From: Candidatus Caldatribacterium sp. | Lineage (GTDB): Bacteria > Atribacterota > Atribacteria > Atribacterales > Caldatribacteriaceae | Length of the DNA stretch: 64,000 nucleotides | Reading direction: 5' to 3' | NCBI GenBank assembly: GCA_025060675.1 | Contig: JANXBI010000003.1 | Span: 1-64,000, forward strand | In this document: positions 33,247 through 42,726 of the stretch, piece after piece | Position numbering within the stretch: position 1 is the stretch's first letter | Layout of the letters: each line of letters begins with the position of its first letter | The notes under the pieces: generated by a model | Databases searched by the model: none | Seen by the model: only the letters and a program-made list of their open reading frames with translations | What the model was told of the DNA's origin: nothing | Program-made: the position numbers and the translations under genes

Positions 33247-33561
33247 TCACGCGGTTGTGTCAATGAGACGCCCAAGCTCTCCAGACGTTTTTGATTCTGG
33301 GGAGGGTTTGGAATCCCCCCGGTGGGGAGTTTCCCTTTGTTTCCCTTCGTCTTCCTGCTTTTTTCCTCTCTCCCGCTTCCATTCTGTTCGAGCAGATTGG
33401 GGTGGAGAGGGCACAACTTCTTCCGTCCTACGCGCTTCTTTAGCAAGCTCTTGAGCAAAAACCTGACTCTGGACCTCAGGCGCTCCCTCCTGCACACGCT
33501 GCACCCGAGCAACTTCCGGTGCCCGAGTCACGACGTTCTGCAGGTGGACCGGGTCAATCAC
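33247..33561 (-). CDS. Hypothetical flagellar-cluster protein
   Basis: I do not recognise a named family. The 104-aa protein starts with VIDPVHLQNVV, followed by a helical, Gln- and Glu-rich part and a long basic, disordered tail (about 55-104, rich in Lys, Arg, Pro and Ser). Similar small proteins beginning PVxLQ follow DUF342 genes in other flagellar clusters. GTG 33561 is chosen because GGAGG lies 7 nt before it and it overlaps the FapA stop by 4 nt; ATG 33567 is the alternative. Confidence 0.6.
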   Translation of the reverse strand: MIDPVHLQNVVTRAPEVARVQRVQEGAPEVQSQVFAQELAKEARRTEEVVPSPPQSARTEWKRERGKKQEDEGKQRETPHRGDSKPSPESKTSGELGRLIDTTA

Positions 33562-35003
33562 GGCCATCCCTCCTTCACCCGGGGTCGCTCAAAGGAGCCG
33601 ATGACCACGTCCTTGTCCTTTTCGTAGAAGGAAGCGTACACAATCTCGTCTCGAACAATGTAGGTGGATTTCCCAATGGTGATCCGTACCTGAGGGTACA
33701 CTTTTTCTTCGACAAGGACTTTGCCCTCGTGCCTCTCAAAGATTTCCTCAATCTCAGCGAGTCGCTCAGCGTAGATTCTCTCCTGTTCCCTGGCAAGCTC
33801 ATAGTTTTCCTTTGCCCGCTTCACCGCTTCAAGAAGCTTCGGCTCCAAGCACGTCCCACTTTTCTGCTTGCGCCACGCAAGCTGGAAAATCTTCTCTGCC
33901 TCCCTAAGTGCTTCTTGGGCCCTTTTCAGATTCTCCTGAATCCTCCGATACTCTTCTTGAATCTCAGGATCAATACCTACACTTACTTCCGTCCTCGTCC
34001 CCATAGGCGATCCAAGCACTTTGACCCAGACGAGATTCCCAGCCCTTGCCACCCCTCCAGCAAGGATACCCTTTTTCCCTCGAACAATGATGTTCCGTCC
34101 GGCGGAAAGGAAACTGTGCAACGCCGCCTCCTCAATGAGGATATCTCCTCGGGCCTTCACAGTAGCACTCTCCACAACTTTCACAATGACATTCCCCTGG
34201 GCTTCGAGGAAACCTTTTTCCCCTCCGAAGAAACCGCCTCGAATGCGGACATTCCCCTGGGCTCGAATAGTTGCCGCTTCCACACTCTCCCAAACTTCCA
34301 CATCGCCTTCGGACTCTACGGTAAACCCCGAACGAACCGTCCCCCGAACCACCACTGACCCAACAAAGCGAACATCTCCCGTTGCCGGACCCACATCGCC
34401 ATCAATCTCAAAAAGGGGTAAGACAGAAAGTGTTTTACCCACCACCACGGGGCGCCCTGCCATTTTAGCCACCGCGATTCTCCCGTTCTCAAGAACTTCA
34501 ACGTTTTTCCCAGCTCGAATCTTTGCTGGTCGACCAGGAGGAGCCGGCACCTCCTTACCAAAGATATTCTTCCCAGGGATGCCTTCTTCAGGCGGAAGAA
34601 CTTCAGCTATCACATCCCCCGCACGGACCTCAGGGATATGGAGAATACCAAAGAGCTCTCTGTCGCCTTTTGGTTCCTCAACGAAGTGCTTGTGAACCTC
34701 TTCCTCGAAGAGGTAACGCACCACACCGTCTTTTCCCCGCTGCGGCCTGACCCCTTCTGCAATGAGGTAGTGCCCTGAGGAGGTCAGAAGGAGCTTCCCA
34801 CGAGTTTTCGCCTCTTCTGTCAAACCAAAAACAATCCCCTTCCGTCTCAAGTACTCCTCAAGGTCCTCGTACGAAGCAAGGTCTTCTTCAGACAAGGGGT
34901 TTTTCACGACAATTTCTGCCCGCATCCCATCAGTGGGGACAAGAAGCTGGAAGAACCCGTCGCGCTCTAGACCGTCAAGGGGCCTTTTGTCGTCTTTCTC
35001 CAC
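33558..35003 (-). CDS. FapA/DUF342 family protein
   Basis: A 481-aa cytoplasmic protein. Residues 1-160 are mixed; residues 160-340 form the DUF342 right-handed beta helix with repeated G-x-V-x-x-G steps (GDVRFVGSVVVRG, GNVRIRGGFFGG). A coiled coil covers about 345-430. The family includes Flagellar Assembly Protein A of Vibrio, which promotes polar assembly and binds polymer or signalling proteins. GTG 35003 follows AAAAGGAA. It overlaps the sigma gene by 29 nt. Confidence 0.85.
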   Translation of the reverse strand: MEKDDKRPLDGLERDGFFQLLVPTDGMRAEIVVKNPLSEEDLASYEDLEEYLRRKGIVFGLTEEAKTRGKLLLTSSGHYLIAEGVRPQRGKDGVVRYLFEEEVHKHFVEEPKGDRELFGILHIPEVRAGDVIAEVLPPEEGIPGKNIFGKEVPAPPGRPAKIRAGKNVEVLENGRIAVAKMAGRPVVVGKTLSVLPLFEIDGDVGPATGDVRFVGSVVVRGTVRSGFTVESEGDVEVWESVEAATIRAQGNVRIRGGFFGGEKGFLEAQGNVIVKVVESATVKARGDILIEEAALHSFLSAGRNIIVRGKKGILAGGVARAGNLVWVKVLGSPMGTRTEVSVGIDPEIQEEYRRIQENLKRAQEALREAEKIFQLAWRKQKSGTCLEPKLLEAVKRAKENYELAREQERIYAERLAEIEEIFERHEGKVLVEEKVYPQVRITIGKSTYIVRDEIVYASFYEKDKDVVIGSFERPRVKEGWP

Positions 35004-35751
35004 TTCCTTTTCCCTCCCATTCCTCCAGGCGGATACGAAGATGCAGAAGGGTTCTAGAGAGAATCTGAGACACCCTCCCTTCGCTGAGAGAAAGCACCTC
35101 TCCGATTTCCCGAAGCGTCAAACCCTCAAAGTAGTAAAGGCTTAAGATGAGGCGCTCCCTTTCAGGCAGCGCATCGATGAGCGCCACAAGGTATGTCAAA
35201 CGTTCCTGGTCTTCGAGAACATCCGCCGGATCGAGAAGCTCATGGGCTTCTCCGTTGGTAAAAGCTTCCTCACTTTCGAAAAAGAGCATCGGCTTTCCCC
35301 GTTCCACAAGCCAGGTGATCTGCCGGAGGGAAAACCCCGTAACCTCTGCAAGGTCCTCAAGCGTTGGCTCTCTCCCTTTCTCGTTCTCCCATCTTCGCCA
35401 TGCATCAAGGATACGACGCAGGTCCTGACGTTCCCCTCGGGTGAGCGGATCAAGGCTTCGGAGGTAGTCAAGTATTGCCCCGCGAATGCGGGAGAGGGCG
35501 TACGTCTCAAAACGCACCCCTTTCCGAGGCTCAAAGCGGTCAAGAGCTTGGACAAGACCCAAAACACCACACCCTTCAAGGTCTTCTCGGTCGATATAAG
35601 GGGGAAGGAGGTAGAGGATCCGACCCACCACAATCCGCACGAGGTAGAGGTAGTGCTCAAGGAGCTTTTCTCGGGCGGAACGATCACCTCGCTCAAGAAA
35701 CTCTTGCCAGAGTTTTTCAACATCTTCGGGCTTTTCAAGAGTACGCATCAT
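34975..35751 (-). CDS. fliA: FliA/WhiG-family sigma factor
   Basis: A 258-aa alternative sigma factor (sigma-28 type). Region 2 contains YIDREDLEGCGVLGLVQALDRF and FETYALSRIRGAILDYLRS; region 3 is about 110-140; region 4 has LPERERLILSLYYFEGLTLREIGEVL. It should drive late flagellar genes such as flagellin and receptors. It overlaps the 77-aa gene by 4 nt. No FlgM anti-sigma gene is in the window. Confidence 0.92.
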   Translation of the reverse strand: MMRTLEKPEDVEKLWQEFLERGDRSAREKLLEHYLYLVRIVVGRILYLLPPYIDREDLEGCGVLGLVQALDRFEPRKGVRFETYALSRIRGAILDYLRSLDPLTRGERQDLRRILDAWRRWENEKGREPTLEDLAEVTGFSLRQITWLVERGKPMLFFESEEAFTNGEAHELLDPADVLEDQERLTYLVALIDALPERERLILSLYYFEGLTLREIGEVLSLSEGRVSQILSRTLLHLRIRLEEWEGKGSGERRQKAP

Positions 35752-35981
35752 GAGGTTTCACCCGATCCGCTCTGGGGCATGCCCTGCCGCATAACCCAGA
35801 AAAAATAGGCAAAAAGAAGCCCGTACACCACACCAAAAAGGATGAGAAGTCGTATCGCCAGGGTAAAAAGGCTCATGCCCCGGAGCATCCCCCATATGGC
35901 ATACCCCAAAGTGAATGCCCACCCTCCAAGGAGGGCAAAAAGCTGAGCAAGACCTTTTCGATACCGCCTTTCGTCCCTCAT
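35748..35981 (-). CDS. Small two-helix membrane protein of unknown function
   Basis: A 77-aa protein not recognised by family. Two membrane helices are clear (about 11-34, GGWAFTLGYAIWGML, and 41-64, LAIRLLILFGVVYGLLFAYF), with a basic N-terminus and a polar tail. It is tied into the operon by 4-nt overlaps on both sides, between cheD and the sigma factor. Small membrane proteins in this place occur in other flagellar clusters, but none has a known role. Confidence 0.7.
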   Translation of the reverse strand: MRDERRYRKGLAQLFALLGGWAFTLGYAIWGMLRGMSLFTLAIRLLILFGVVYGLLFAYFFWVMRQGMPQSGSGETS

Positions 35982-36460
35982 AGCACGATGACGTCCTTTC
36001 CGAGAGCCCGCACCTCCAACTTCCCATCAACAACATAAAAGAAAATGCTTCGCCCCCGATTTCCTCCTATATCTTCACCCTTGAGAGGAATCCCAAGGCT
36101 TTTTAGAGCCTCTCGGACCGCATCGGCGTTGCGTTTGCCAATGTCAAAGAGCGTGTCAGCTCCCGAGAACATCTTCGCCCCACCAGAGATTTTGGCGATA
36201 ATGTTCCGGCGGCTTGCTCCAGCTTTTTCGACCTCAGCAAGGAGCGCAGGAACAGCAGTATCAGCAAATTTAAAGGGGTTGCTTTGACCAGGGATGTGCT
36301 CTGGGAGAAGCACATGGACCATCCCCCCAATGCGGCGCACAGGGTCATAGAGACACACCCCGACACAGGAACCAAGACCGAGGATGCAGAGAACATCCTC
36401 TAAGTCATTGCTTACCCGGTACTCAGCCATGCCGACAGTAATCTTCCGCGCCATAGTCAC
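35978..36460 (-). CDS. cheD: Chemoreceptor glutamine deamidase CheD
   Basis: It deamidates Gln to Glu on chemoreceptors and, bound to CheC, helps adaptation. The 160 aa contain the catalytic Cys32 (GLGSCVGV) and His49 (GGMVHVLLP) and the family end FDIGKRN and GGNRGRSI. It begins at GTG overlapping the cheC stop; ATG 36454 is two codons in. Pairing with CheC next door supports a CheC-CheD adaptation loop. Confidence 0.94.
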   Translation of the reverse strand: MTMARKITVGMAEYRVSNDLEDVLCILGLGSCVGVCLYDPVRRIGGMVHVLLPEHIPGQSNPFKFADTAVPALLAEVEKAGASRRNIIAKISGGAKMFSGADTLFDIGKRNADAVREALKSLGIPLKGEDIGGNRGRSIFFYVVDGKLEVRALGKDVIVL

Positions 36461-37080
36461 ACAACTCCCAGAGCCTGGAGGATGATTTCTAAAGAGCCAG
36501 TATCCGGAATGAGCATGAAGTACCCCGTAATCCGGTCCTCTTCCTCCACAAAGACGGTCTCAATGAGCAGAGCGTAATCGCTGTGCTGTGAGATTTCAAT
36601 GAGCACGATATCCACAATAGCCCCCGCCATGTCAACGGCAATGGAAGGAACCGAGTGGTTGAGGTGTAATCCCGTGAAATCGGCAAGGGCAGAGAGGTAC
36701 GAAGAGGAAAGGATGTTTCCGATTTCTCCCATGGCTGAGGAAGCAAGCTCATCCATTTCGAGCACCTGATCCCGGGAAGGGGCCATATCGCCAAGGAGGA
36801 TGTGCATGATTTTCAGAGCATCGTCAATGGTCATGACAAAGAGGATATGCCCAGTGAGTGCCCCAAAGACGCTCAAATAGACCCCAAGAACTTCCTTCTC
36901 CGGACCTCCAAGCCACTCAGGGACCTCCTTGAGGGGGATAACCCGCACCAGGGGTACTTCCATATTCACGCGCTTTCCCACCATTTTAGAGAGCGCGGTC
37001 GCCGCATTCCCCGCACCGATATTGCCGATTTCCTTGAGAGCATCAAGCTGCATTTCGTTCAAATCCTCAAAGAGAACCAT
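36457..37080 (-). CDS. cheC: CheY-P phosphatase CheC
   Basis: A 207-aa phosphatase that removes phosphate from CheY-P. Both active-site helices are intact: Glu17/Asn20 (LKEIGNIGAGNA) and Glu119/Asn122 (AMGEIGNILSSS). Length and two sites match class I CheC. It ends 4 nt into the cheD start, and CheD is its partner in Bacillus and Thermotoga. Confidence 0.94.
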   Translation of the reverse strand: MVLFEDLNEMQLDALKEIGNIGAGNAATALSKMVGKRVNMEVPLVRVIPLKEVPEWLGGPEKEVLGVYLSVFGALTGHILFVMTIDDALKIMHILLGDMAPSRDQVLEMDELASSAMGEIGNILSSSYLSALADFTGLHLNHSVPSIAVDMAGAIVDIVLIEISQHSDYALLIETVFVEEEDRITGYFMLIPDTGSLEIILQALGVV

Positions 37081-37083
37081 CGC

Positions 37084-37884
37084 TCACCCCTTCCCCTCTC
37101 TTTGGTAGAAAAACGGCATCACGTATCGAAGACCGAACTTCCCCGGATTGGCAATCCGCTCCGTGCTCCCAATCCAGAGATATCCCCCAGGACGGAGCGC
37201 GCCGGCCAGCTTCGAAAAGGCTACTTCCTTTGCTTGGTCCTCGAAGTAAATGACGACGTTTCGGCATACCACAAGGTCAAAGGTCTCCCGAACCGGATCT
37301 TGCAAAAGGTCATGCCGTTCAAAAACCACCCGTCGCTTGAGGGAAGGCAAAACGGCAAACCGCCCATCGTCGACCTTCTGAAAGTACCGCGAGAGGTACT
37401 CTGGAGGGACATTCTGGAGGTACTGCAGAGTGTAAACACCGCGCCGTCCCTCTTCAAGGGCATCCTCATCGATATCGGTTGCCCAGATTCGGTACGGTTT
37501 TCGTACCCCCATTTCCTCAAGGAGAATAGCGATAGAGTACGCTTCGCTTCCCACCGAACATCCCGCACTCCATATCCGGAGGAGCATACCTGACCCAGGG
37601 AGGATTTCGGGAATAACCTTTGTGCGAAGGTCCTCGAAGCGCTCCGGGTTTCGGAAAAATTCCGAAACGTTGATGGCAAAGCGATTTTTGAAATCTTCGA
37701 GAACTTTAGGGTCGGTCTCAAGAAGGCGCACATACTCGGCAACGTCCTTGGCTCCCGCTCGAAGCATAATGAAATAAAGGCGGCGGCGGAGCTGATTCTC
37801 CTTATAGTAGGAGAGATCAATCCCTGTCAACCTTCTGACCACATTCCGCAAAAGCACCAGGTCTTCAGCGCGTATTGTCTCCAT
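37084..37884 (-). CDS. cheR: Chemotaxis methyltransferase CheR
   Basis: It methylates receptor glutamates with SAM. The 266 aa comprise an N-terminal helical domain (about 1-70) and a SAM-binding Rossmann domain with SAGCSVGSEAYS and FDLVVCRNVVIYF; there is no C-terminal TPR or receptor pentapeptide. The frame opens at 37914, but ATG 37884 matches the family start and overlaps cheB by 20 nt. Confidence 0.93.
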   Translation of the reverse strand: METIRAEDLVLLRNVVRRLTGIDLSYYKENQLRRRLYFIMLRAGAKDVAEYVRLLETDPKVLEDFKNRFAINVSEFFRNPERFEDLRTKVIPEILPGSGMLLRIWSAGCSVGSEAYSIAILLEEMGVRKPYRIWATDIDEDALEEGRRGVYTLQYLQNVPPEYLSRYFQKVDDGRFAVLPSLKRRVVFERHDLLQDPVRETFDLVVCRNVVIYFEDQAKEVAFSKLAGALRPGGYLWIGSTERIANPGKFGLRYVMPFFYQREGKG

Positions 37885-38923
37885 AGCGATCCCACTCAAC
37901 GATAGCTTTCCCAATCTCCTCTATGGGGAGTACGGCATCGGCAAGGCCCTCCTCAATGACCGCTCTTGGCATCCCAAAGATGAGCGAAGTTTTCTCGTCT
38001 TGAGCAATGACCTTTCCCCCAACCTTTTTCAGTTTTCGGCATCCCTCAAGCCCGTCCTTTCCCATTCCCGTAAGGACAACGGCAAGCACACGATTACCAA
38101 AGACATCGACAAGGGAAGAGAGGGTGATATCCGCGCAGGGCTTAAGACCTTTGAGGGGTGGGCTGTCATCGAGGGTAAGGCGTCTGTCGCCATTCACAAG
38201 CAGGTGTTTCCCTCCAGGGGCAAGGAAGGCATAGTTTTTGAGAATCGCTTCCCCACCCTGAGCTTCCCGAACGGGGAAAGGAGCAAGGTCACTCAAGCGG
38301 TCAGCAAGGCTTTTCGTAAATCCAGGAGGCATATGCTGGACGAGCACCATACCACTGTCCTCAAGGGGGGCAAGACTTTGCATGAGAATCTGGAGAGCCT
38401 TCGGACCCCCAGTAGATGAGGCCACAAAGACGATACGCTGGGATTCCTCCCTCACCTCTTTGCCGTGGGGACGCTTCCGAAGTGCCCCCCAGGGAAGGCA
38501 GCACATCTTCACCCGTTCCAGAGGAATAGCACTCACTGACTTCACCTTCTGGATAATCTCATCCTTTTTCCGGTCGATATCAAGAGAAATAGCCCCTGAA
38601 GGTTTGGGAATGAAATCGAGAGCTCCCCGCTCAAGAGCCTGGATGGTGACGTCGCTCCCCTCTTGGGTGAGGGCGCTGAGCATAATGACCCGAAGCGGCT
38701 GCTTGGCAAGTGCCCGCTCTAAAAACTCAAGTCCGTTGAGGCGAGGCATCTCCACATCAAGGAGCACAACGTCTGGCCGTACCTCCGAAAGTAATGTTAG
38801 GGCCTCCTCCCCATCCCGAGCCAAAGCCACCACGGTAATTTCAGGATCGGTTTCAAGGAGGTCCTTCACCATCCGCCGCATGAAAACAGAGTCATCCACC
38901 ACCATGACTCGAATAGGCTTCAT
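37865..38923 (-). CDS. cheB: Chemotaxis methylesterase/deamidase CheB
   Basis: A 352-aa response-regulator enzyme. The receiver domain has Asp10, Asp11 and phospho-acceptor Asp56 (LLDVEMP). After a linker, the esterase domain has the Ser of ASSTGGP, the His of QHMPPGFT and the Asp of GMGKDGLEG. It removes receptor methyl groups once phosphorylated by CheA. Its start overlaps the PilZ gene by 4 nt. CheA itself is not in the cluster. Confidence 0.95.
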   Translation of the reverse strand: MKPIRVMVVDDSVFMRRMVKDLLETDPEITVVALARDGEEALTLLSEVRPDVVLLDVEMPRLNGLEFLERALAKQPLRVIMLSALTQEGSDVTIQALERGALDFIPKPSGAISLDIDRKKDEIIQKVKSVSAIPLERVKMCCLPWGALRKRPHGKEVREESQRIVFVASSTGGPKALQILMQSLAPLEDSGMVLVQHMPPGFTKSLADRLSDLAPFPVREAQGGEAILKNYAFLAPGGKHLLVNGDRRLTLDDSPPLKGLKPCADITLSSLVDVFGNRVLAVVLTGMGKDGLEGCRKLKKVGGKVIAQDEKTSLIFGMPRAVIEEGLADAVLPIEEIGKAIVEWDRYGDNTR

Positions 38924-39567
38924 TTTCTGAGTAACCCCTTTCTCCGGAGTTCGATTTGCTTTTGGAAAATGTACTTGATGATACTCTCCCTGTCTTGGTC
39001 AGCAATCTCGCTGAACTGAAAGGCGTAAAGACCCGGACCGTCCTTCCGCACCACCTGGGCGCGACCGACAATATCTCTCCCGTCAAGGGAGAGGAGGAAG
39101 AGGAGCTCTTCCCGCGGCTCGAAAACGTCCCGACCTTCTCGGAGCTGCACGAGCATGCCTCCACCACTTATGTTCTTTGTCGTCCCAGGGAAGGCTTTCT
39201 CTTCCTTCTTCAGGAGGACAGGAAGTATTGCCTCAAAGCGAACATAGTTGCGCCGTTGTTTCCGAACAATCTTCTCCGGCATGCCAAAGACCACGTAGGC
39301 GATACTCCCCCGTTTCACCCGATCCTTGACCTCTCCCTCAAAGAAGAAAACCTCATTCTCACCAACGATGTAGACCTCAAGAACCTCTCCAGGACTGACT
39401 GGAACAAGTGTCCCCCGTTCCTGTGGCGCAGCAAGCCACAACGTATCCTCGTTCACAAACTCAATGCGACTTGGGTAGTACACAACCTCAAGCTCTCCTC
39501 GCTCGTTCCTCCTACGGACCCCAAGACTCGCCTTACGATTAGGGCGGAAAATTCGCTCAACTTCCAT
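38920..39567 (-). CDS. YcgR-like PilZ-domain c-di-GMP-responsive flagellar brake
   Basis: A 215-aa protein. The N-terminal YcgR_2/PilZN barrel covers about 1-95, and the PilZ domain from about 105 has the c-di-GMP motifs RRNYVR (RxxxR) and NISGGG (NxSxxG). It is predicted to bind c-di-GMP and slow the motor by contacting FliG or MotA. It sits between flhA and cheB, where flhF and flhG usually are. Confidence 0.88.
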   Translation of the reverse strand: MEVERIFRPNRKASLGVRRRNERGELEVVYYPSRIEFVNEDTLWLAAPQERGTLVPVSPGEVLEVYIVGENEVFFFEGEVKDRVKRGSIAYVVFGMPEKIVRKQRRNYVRFEAILPVLLKKEEKAFPGTTKNISGGGMLVQLREGRDVFEPREELLFLLSLDGRDIVGRAQVVRKDGPGLYAFQFSEIADQDRESIIKYIFQKQIELRRKGLLRK

Positions 39568-39573
39568 ACCCTC

Positions 39574-41622
39574 TCATTCCTCTTCCTTCACAACCCCCTC
39601 CACTCGAACCTCCACGTCCTTTGGCACTTCCTCGAAGGCGAGGACAACAAGTTGCGGCATTGATCCAGCGAAGAGATTTCGGATATTCCTTCTCATTTTA
39701 CCAGGAACAAGGAGGATTGGGAAATAACCAAAGGTCGCCATACGCTCGGCATGCCTTGAGAGCCCCCCAAGGAGCTTACGGAAACGCTCTGGAACGAGCA
39801 CTTCTTCCCCTCCAAAGACCCGGCCCAAAAAAGCCTCAAGGTGAGCGTCGAGGGTAAGGACGTGGAGTTTTCCATCGTCCCCCAAGTACTGGTGGGTAAT
39901 GCTTCGACCAAGTCGCCGACGTGCCGCCTCGATGAGTTCATCGATACTTTTTGCTTGACGAACAGAATCGGCTAACGCCTCAAGAATGAGCACAAGGTCC
40001 CGAATGGGAACCTGTTCAGCGAGTAATCCCTGAAGGACCTTTTGAATGTCCCCCAAAGACAGGGCATGGGGAAGGAGCTCATCCACCACCGCCTGGTTCA
40101 CCCGTTTCACCTGGTCGATGAGAAGCTGCACATCCTGACGGGTGAGGAGTTCTGCAGCGTGAGCCTTGAGAACCTCTGCAAGATGGGTGACGAGGACCGA
40201 CTCAGCATCAACAAGGGTGAAACCAGCAATCTCTGCTGTCTCCTTCTGGGCCTCTCCTACCCAGTACGCGGGAAGGTTGAAAGCCGGTTCCCGAGTTGGT
40301 ATACCCTCAAGGGGAACCGCTTCACCCTGAGGGTGAATCGCTAGGTAATGACGGGGAAGAATCTCTCCTCGAGCAACCTCAACTCCTCGAATCTTGATGA
40401 CGTACTGGTTCGGCCGGAGACGGAGGTTGTCCCGAACCCGGATAGGTGGTACCACAAAACCTTTGTCCTTGGCCATGTTAATGCGCATCTGCGTGATGCG
40501 CTCAAGGAGTGTTCCGCCGCTTTGGGGATCCACAAGAGGTACAAGAGCATAACCAATCTCAAGCTCCACCGGATCCACTTCGATGAGCCGGACAATTTCT
40601 TCGGGACTTTTGGGGAGCTCCTCCCTTTTTGGAGGTTGTGGTGGTTCTTTCTTCGGTTTCTCCTTTCCCTGGGTGAGGAAAAGCGCCCCCGCCAAGCCGG
40701 CAAGGAGGAAGAAGGGTACTTTGGGAAGACCGGGAATAATGCCGAGGAAAAGAAGAAGGAGCGCTGTCAAAAGCACCGCCCTGGGGGTTTGGGTAAGCTC
40801 TCGGGTAACGTCTTGCCCAAGATTCTCTTCGCTCGCTGCCCGGGTAACGATGAGCCCGCTCGCGGTAGAAATGAGGAGAGCTGGAATCTGAGCCACAAGA
40901 CCATCGCCAACCGTCAAAAGAGCGTATGTCTGCAGTGCTTCTTGTAGGGCGAGACCTCGTTGCACCACCCCAACAACAATGCCCCCGAGGAAATTGATAA
41001 GCGTGATGATAAGGCCAGCTATAGCATCACCTCGAACGAACTTACTTGCCCCATCCATCGCCCCATAGAAATCCGCCTGTCGTTCGATCTCGCGCCGTCT
41101 GCGGCGTGCCTCTGCTTCATCGATGAGCCCTGCATTGAGGTCCGCGTCAATGCTCATCTGCTTCCCTGGCATAGCGTCAAGGGTGAAACGGGCAGCCACC
41201 TCGGCAATACGGTTTGCGCCATTTGTGATGACCACAAATTGAATGATGACGAGAATAAAGAAAATGATAAACCCTACGACGTAATTGCCTCCTATCACGA
41301 ACTGCCCAAATGCGGCTATGAGCCGCCCCGCATACCCTTGGAGGAGTATAAGACGCGTCGTAGAGATGTTGAGTGCCAGACGAAAGAGCGTAGCAAAGAG
41401 GAGCAGGGACGGGAAAACAGAAAACTGCAAGGGATTGGTAATATAGGTCGTCACAAGAAGTGTCATGACTGAGAGAGTGATGTTGCAGCTCAAGAGGAAG
41501 TCGACAAGAGACGGAGGGAGAGGCACCACCATCATGAGGATGATAAGGATGAACAGGAAGGCAAAAAGGAAATCACTTGATTTTGTACTCCGTGTTACAA
41601 GCCGTTCCAGGGCTTCCCTCAC
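39574..41622 (-). CDS. flhA: Flagellar export gate protein FlhA
   Basis: A large inner-membrane subunit of the type III export gate, 682 aa. About eight membrane helices lie in residues 1-325. The FHIPEP loop includes DAMPGKQMSIDADLNAGLID near 150-170. The cytoplasmic domain (about 340-682) docks substrates and chaperones. GTG 41622 overlaps the FlhB stop by 4 nt. Confidence 0.96.
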   Translation of the reverse strand: MREALERLVTRSTKSSDFLFAFLFILIILMMVVPLPPSLVDFLLSCNITLSVMTLLVTTYITNPLQFSVFPSLLLFATLFRLALNISTTRLILLQGYAGRLIAAFGQFVIGGNYVVGFIIFFILVIIQFVVITNGANRIAEVAARFTLDAMPGKQMSIDADLNAGLIDEAEARRRRREIERQADFYGAMDGASKFVRGDAIAGLIITLINFLGGIVVGVVQRGLALQEALQTYALLTVGDGLVAQIPALLISTASGLIVTRAASEENLGQDVTRELTQTPRAVLLTALLLLFLGIIPGLPKVPFFLLAGLAGALFLTQGKEKPKKEPPQPPKREELPKSPEEIVRLIEVDPVELEIGYALVPLVDPQSGGTLLERITQMRINMAKDKGFVVPPIRVRDNLRLRPNQYVIKIRGVEVARGEILPRHYLAIHPQGEAVPLEGIPTREPAFNLPAYWVGEAQKETAEIAGFTLVDAESVLVTHLAEVLKAHAAELLTRQDVQLLIDQVKRVNQAVVDELLPHALSLGDIQKVLQGLLAEQVPIRDLVLILEALADSVRQAKSIDELIEAARRRLGRSITHQYLGDDGKLHVLTLDAHLEAFLGRVFGGEEVLVPERFRKLLGGLSRHAERMATFGYFPILLVPGKMRRNIRNLFAGSMPQLVVLAFEEVPKDVEVRVEGVVKEEE

Positions 41623-42692
41623 AACTTCCTCCCCTTTTCACGTTGCAAGCGGTAGACGAACGCGAGGATTTCCGCAACTGCCCGGTAGAGAAAGTGGGGA
41701 ATCTCTTGGCCAATGTCACAAAAACGGTACAAATCCCAGGCAACTTCCCTATTCTCCACGATAGGAATACCATGCTCTCGAGCAATAGCCTTAATCTTCT
41801 CAGCGATGAGTCGTTTCCCTTTTGCCACAAGGATTGGGGCGCGCATTTTCCCCCGCTCGTACCGCAAAGCGCAGGCAACATGCACCGGATTTGTCACCAC
41901 AACCTGGGCTTTAGGCACTTCTTGCATCATCCTCCGGCGAGCGAGTTCCCGTTGACGAGCCCGGAGACGAGATTTCACCAGAGGATCTCCTTCTGTCCTT
42001 CGATACTCCTCTTTCAGTTCCTCCCGGGTCATGCGGATGTTCCGCTCGTACTCAAAACGTTGGTAGAAAAGGTCAAAGACGCCAACTCCCAGAAAGAGCC
42101 CCCCAAGGTACAACCCAAGTTTTCGCACTATCCCTCCAGCAACTCTGAGCGCCTCCCCGGTTTCCATAGCCAGGAGATCCCCAAAAAGAGGAAGTGAACC
42201 TCGAACGACAACGTACGCAAGAAGTACACCAAGAAAGGTTTTCAGGGAGACCTTCAGGAACTCTATAGCCGTACGCAAGGAGAACAGGCGAGCCATTCCT
42301 TGGAGAGGGTTCACGCTCTCGAAGCGAGGACGCAGTCGCTCAAGGGAGAAAACGAAACCCGTTTGCATAAAACCAAGGAAAAGCCCAAGGAAAGCCGCTA
42401 CAGCCACAAAGGGGGCCACAATTCGCACAAAGTACGAACCTCCGAGACGGAGAATATGGTTCACCCAGTGGTAATCGGGAGCGGAAGGAACGTTCTCCGT
42501 CCAGAGAACGACAAAACACTCTTGGAGCCCCGCAGCAAGAGAAGGGGTAAGCGTCGCAAGGACAAGGAAAAGAGCAAAGAAATGGAAACCACTTGTAAAA
42601 TCCACGCTTATAGGGACTTGGCCCTTTCTGCGGAGCTCTTCCCGGCGCCTCGGTGTTGGGGCTTCAGTCTTTTCTTGCCCTGGCATACCCAT
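41619..42692 (-). CDS. flhB: Flagellar export switch protein FlhB
   Basis: A 357-aa export gate protein that sets substrate order. The start EKTEAPTPRRREELRRKGQ is typical; four membrane helices are near 33-55, 85-110, 143-165 and 185-210. The autocleavage site reads N268-P269-V270-H271 (VVTNPVHVACAL) instead of the usual NPTH, keeping the essential Asn-Pro. Confidence 0.95.
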   Translation of the reverse strand: MGMPGQEKTEAPTPRRREELRRKGQVPISVDFTSGFHFFALFLVLATLTPSLAAGLQECFVVLWTENVPSAPDYHWVNHILRLGGSYFVRIVAPFVAVAAFLGLFLGFMQTGFVFSLERLRPRFESVNPLQGMARLFSLRTAIEFLKVSLKTFLGVLLAYVVVRGSLPLFGDLLAMETGEALRVAGGIVRKLGLYLGGLFLGVGVFDLFYQRFEYERNIRMTREELKEEYRRTEGDPLVKSRLRARQRELARRRMMQEVPKAQVVVTNPVHVACALRYERGKMRAPILVAKGKRLIAEKIKAIAREHGIPIVENREVAWDLYRFCDIGQEIPHFLYRAVAEILAFVYRLQREKGRKL

Positions 42693-42726
42693 TCCCCCAC
42701 TTCCCTGGATAAAAAACTCTGCCAGT

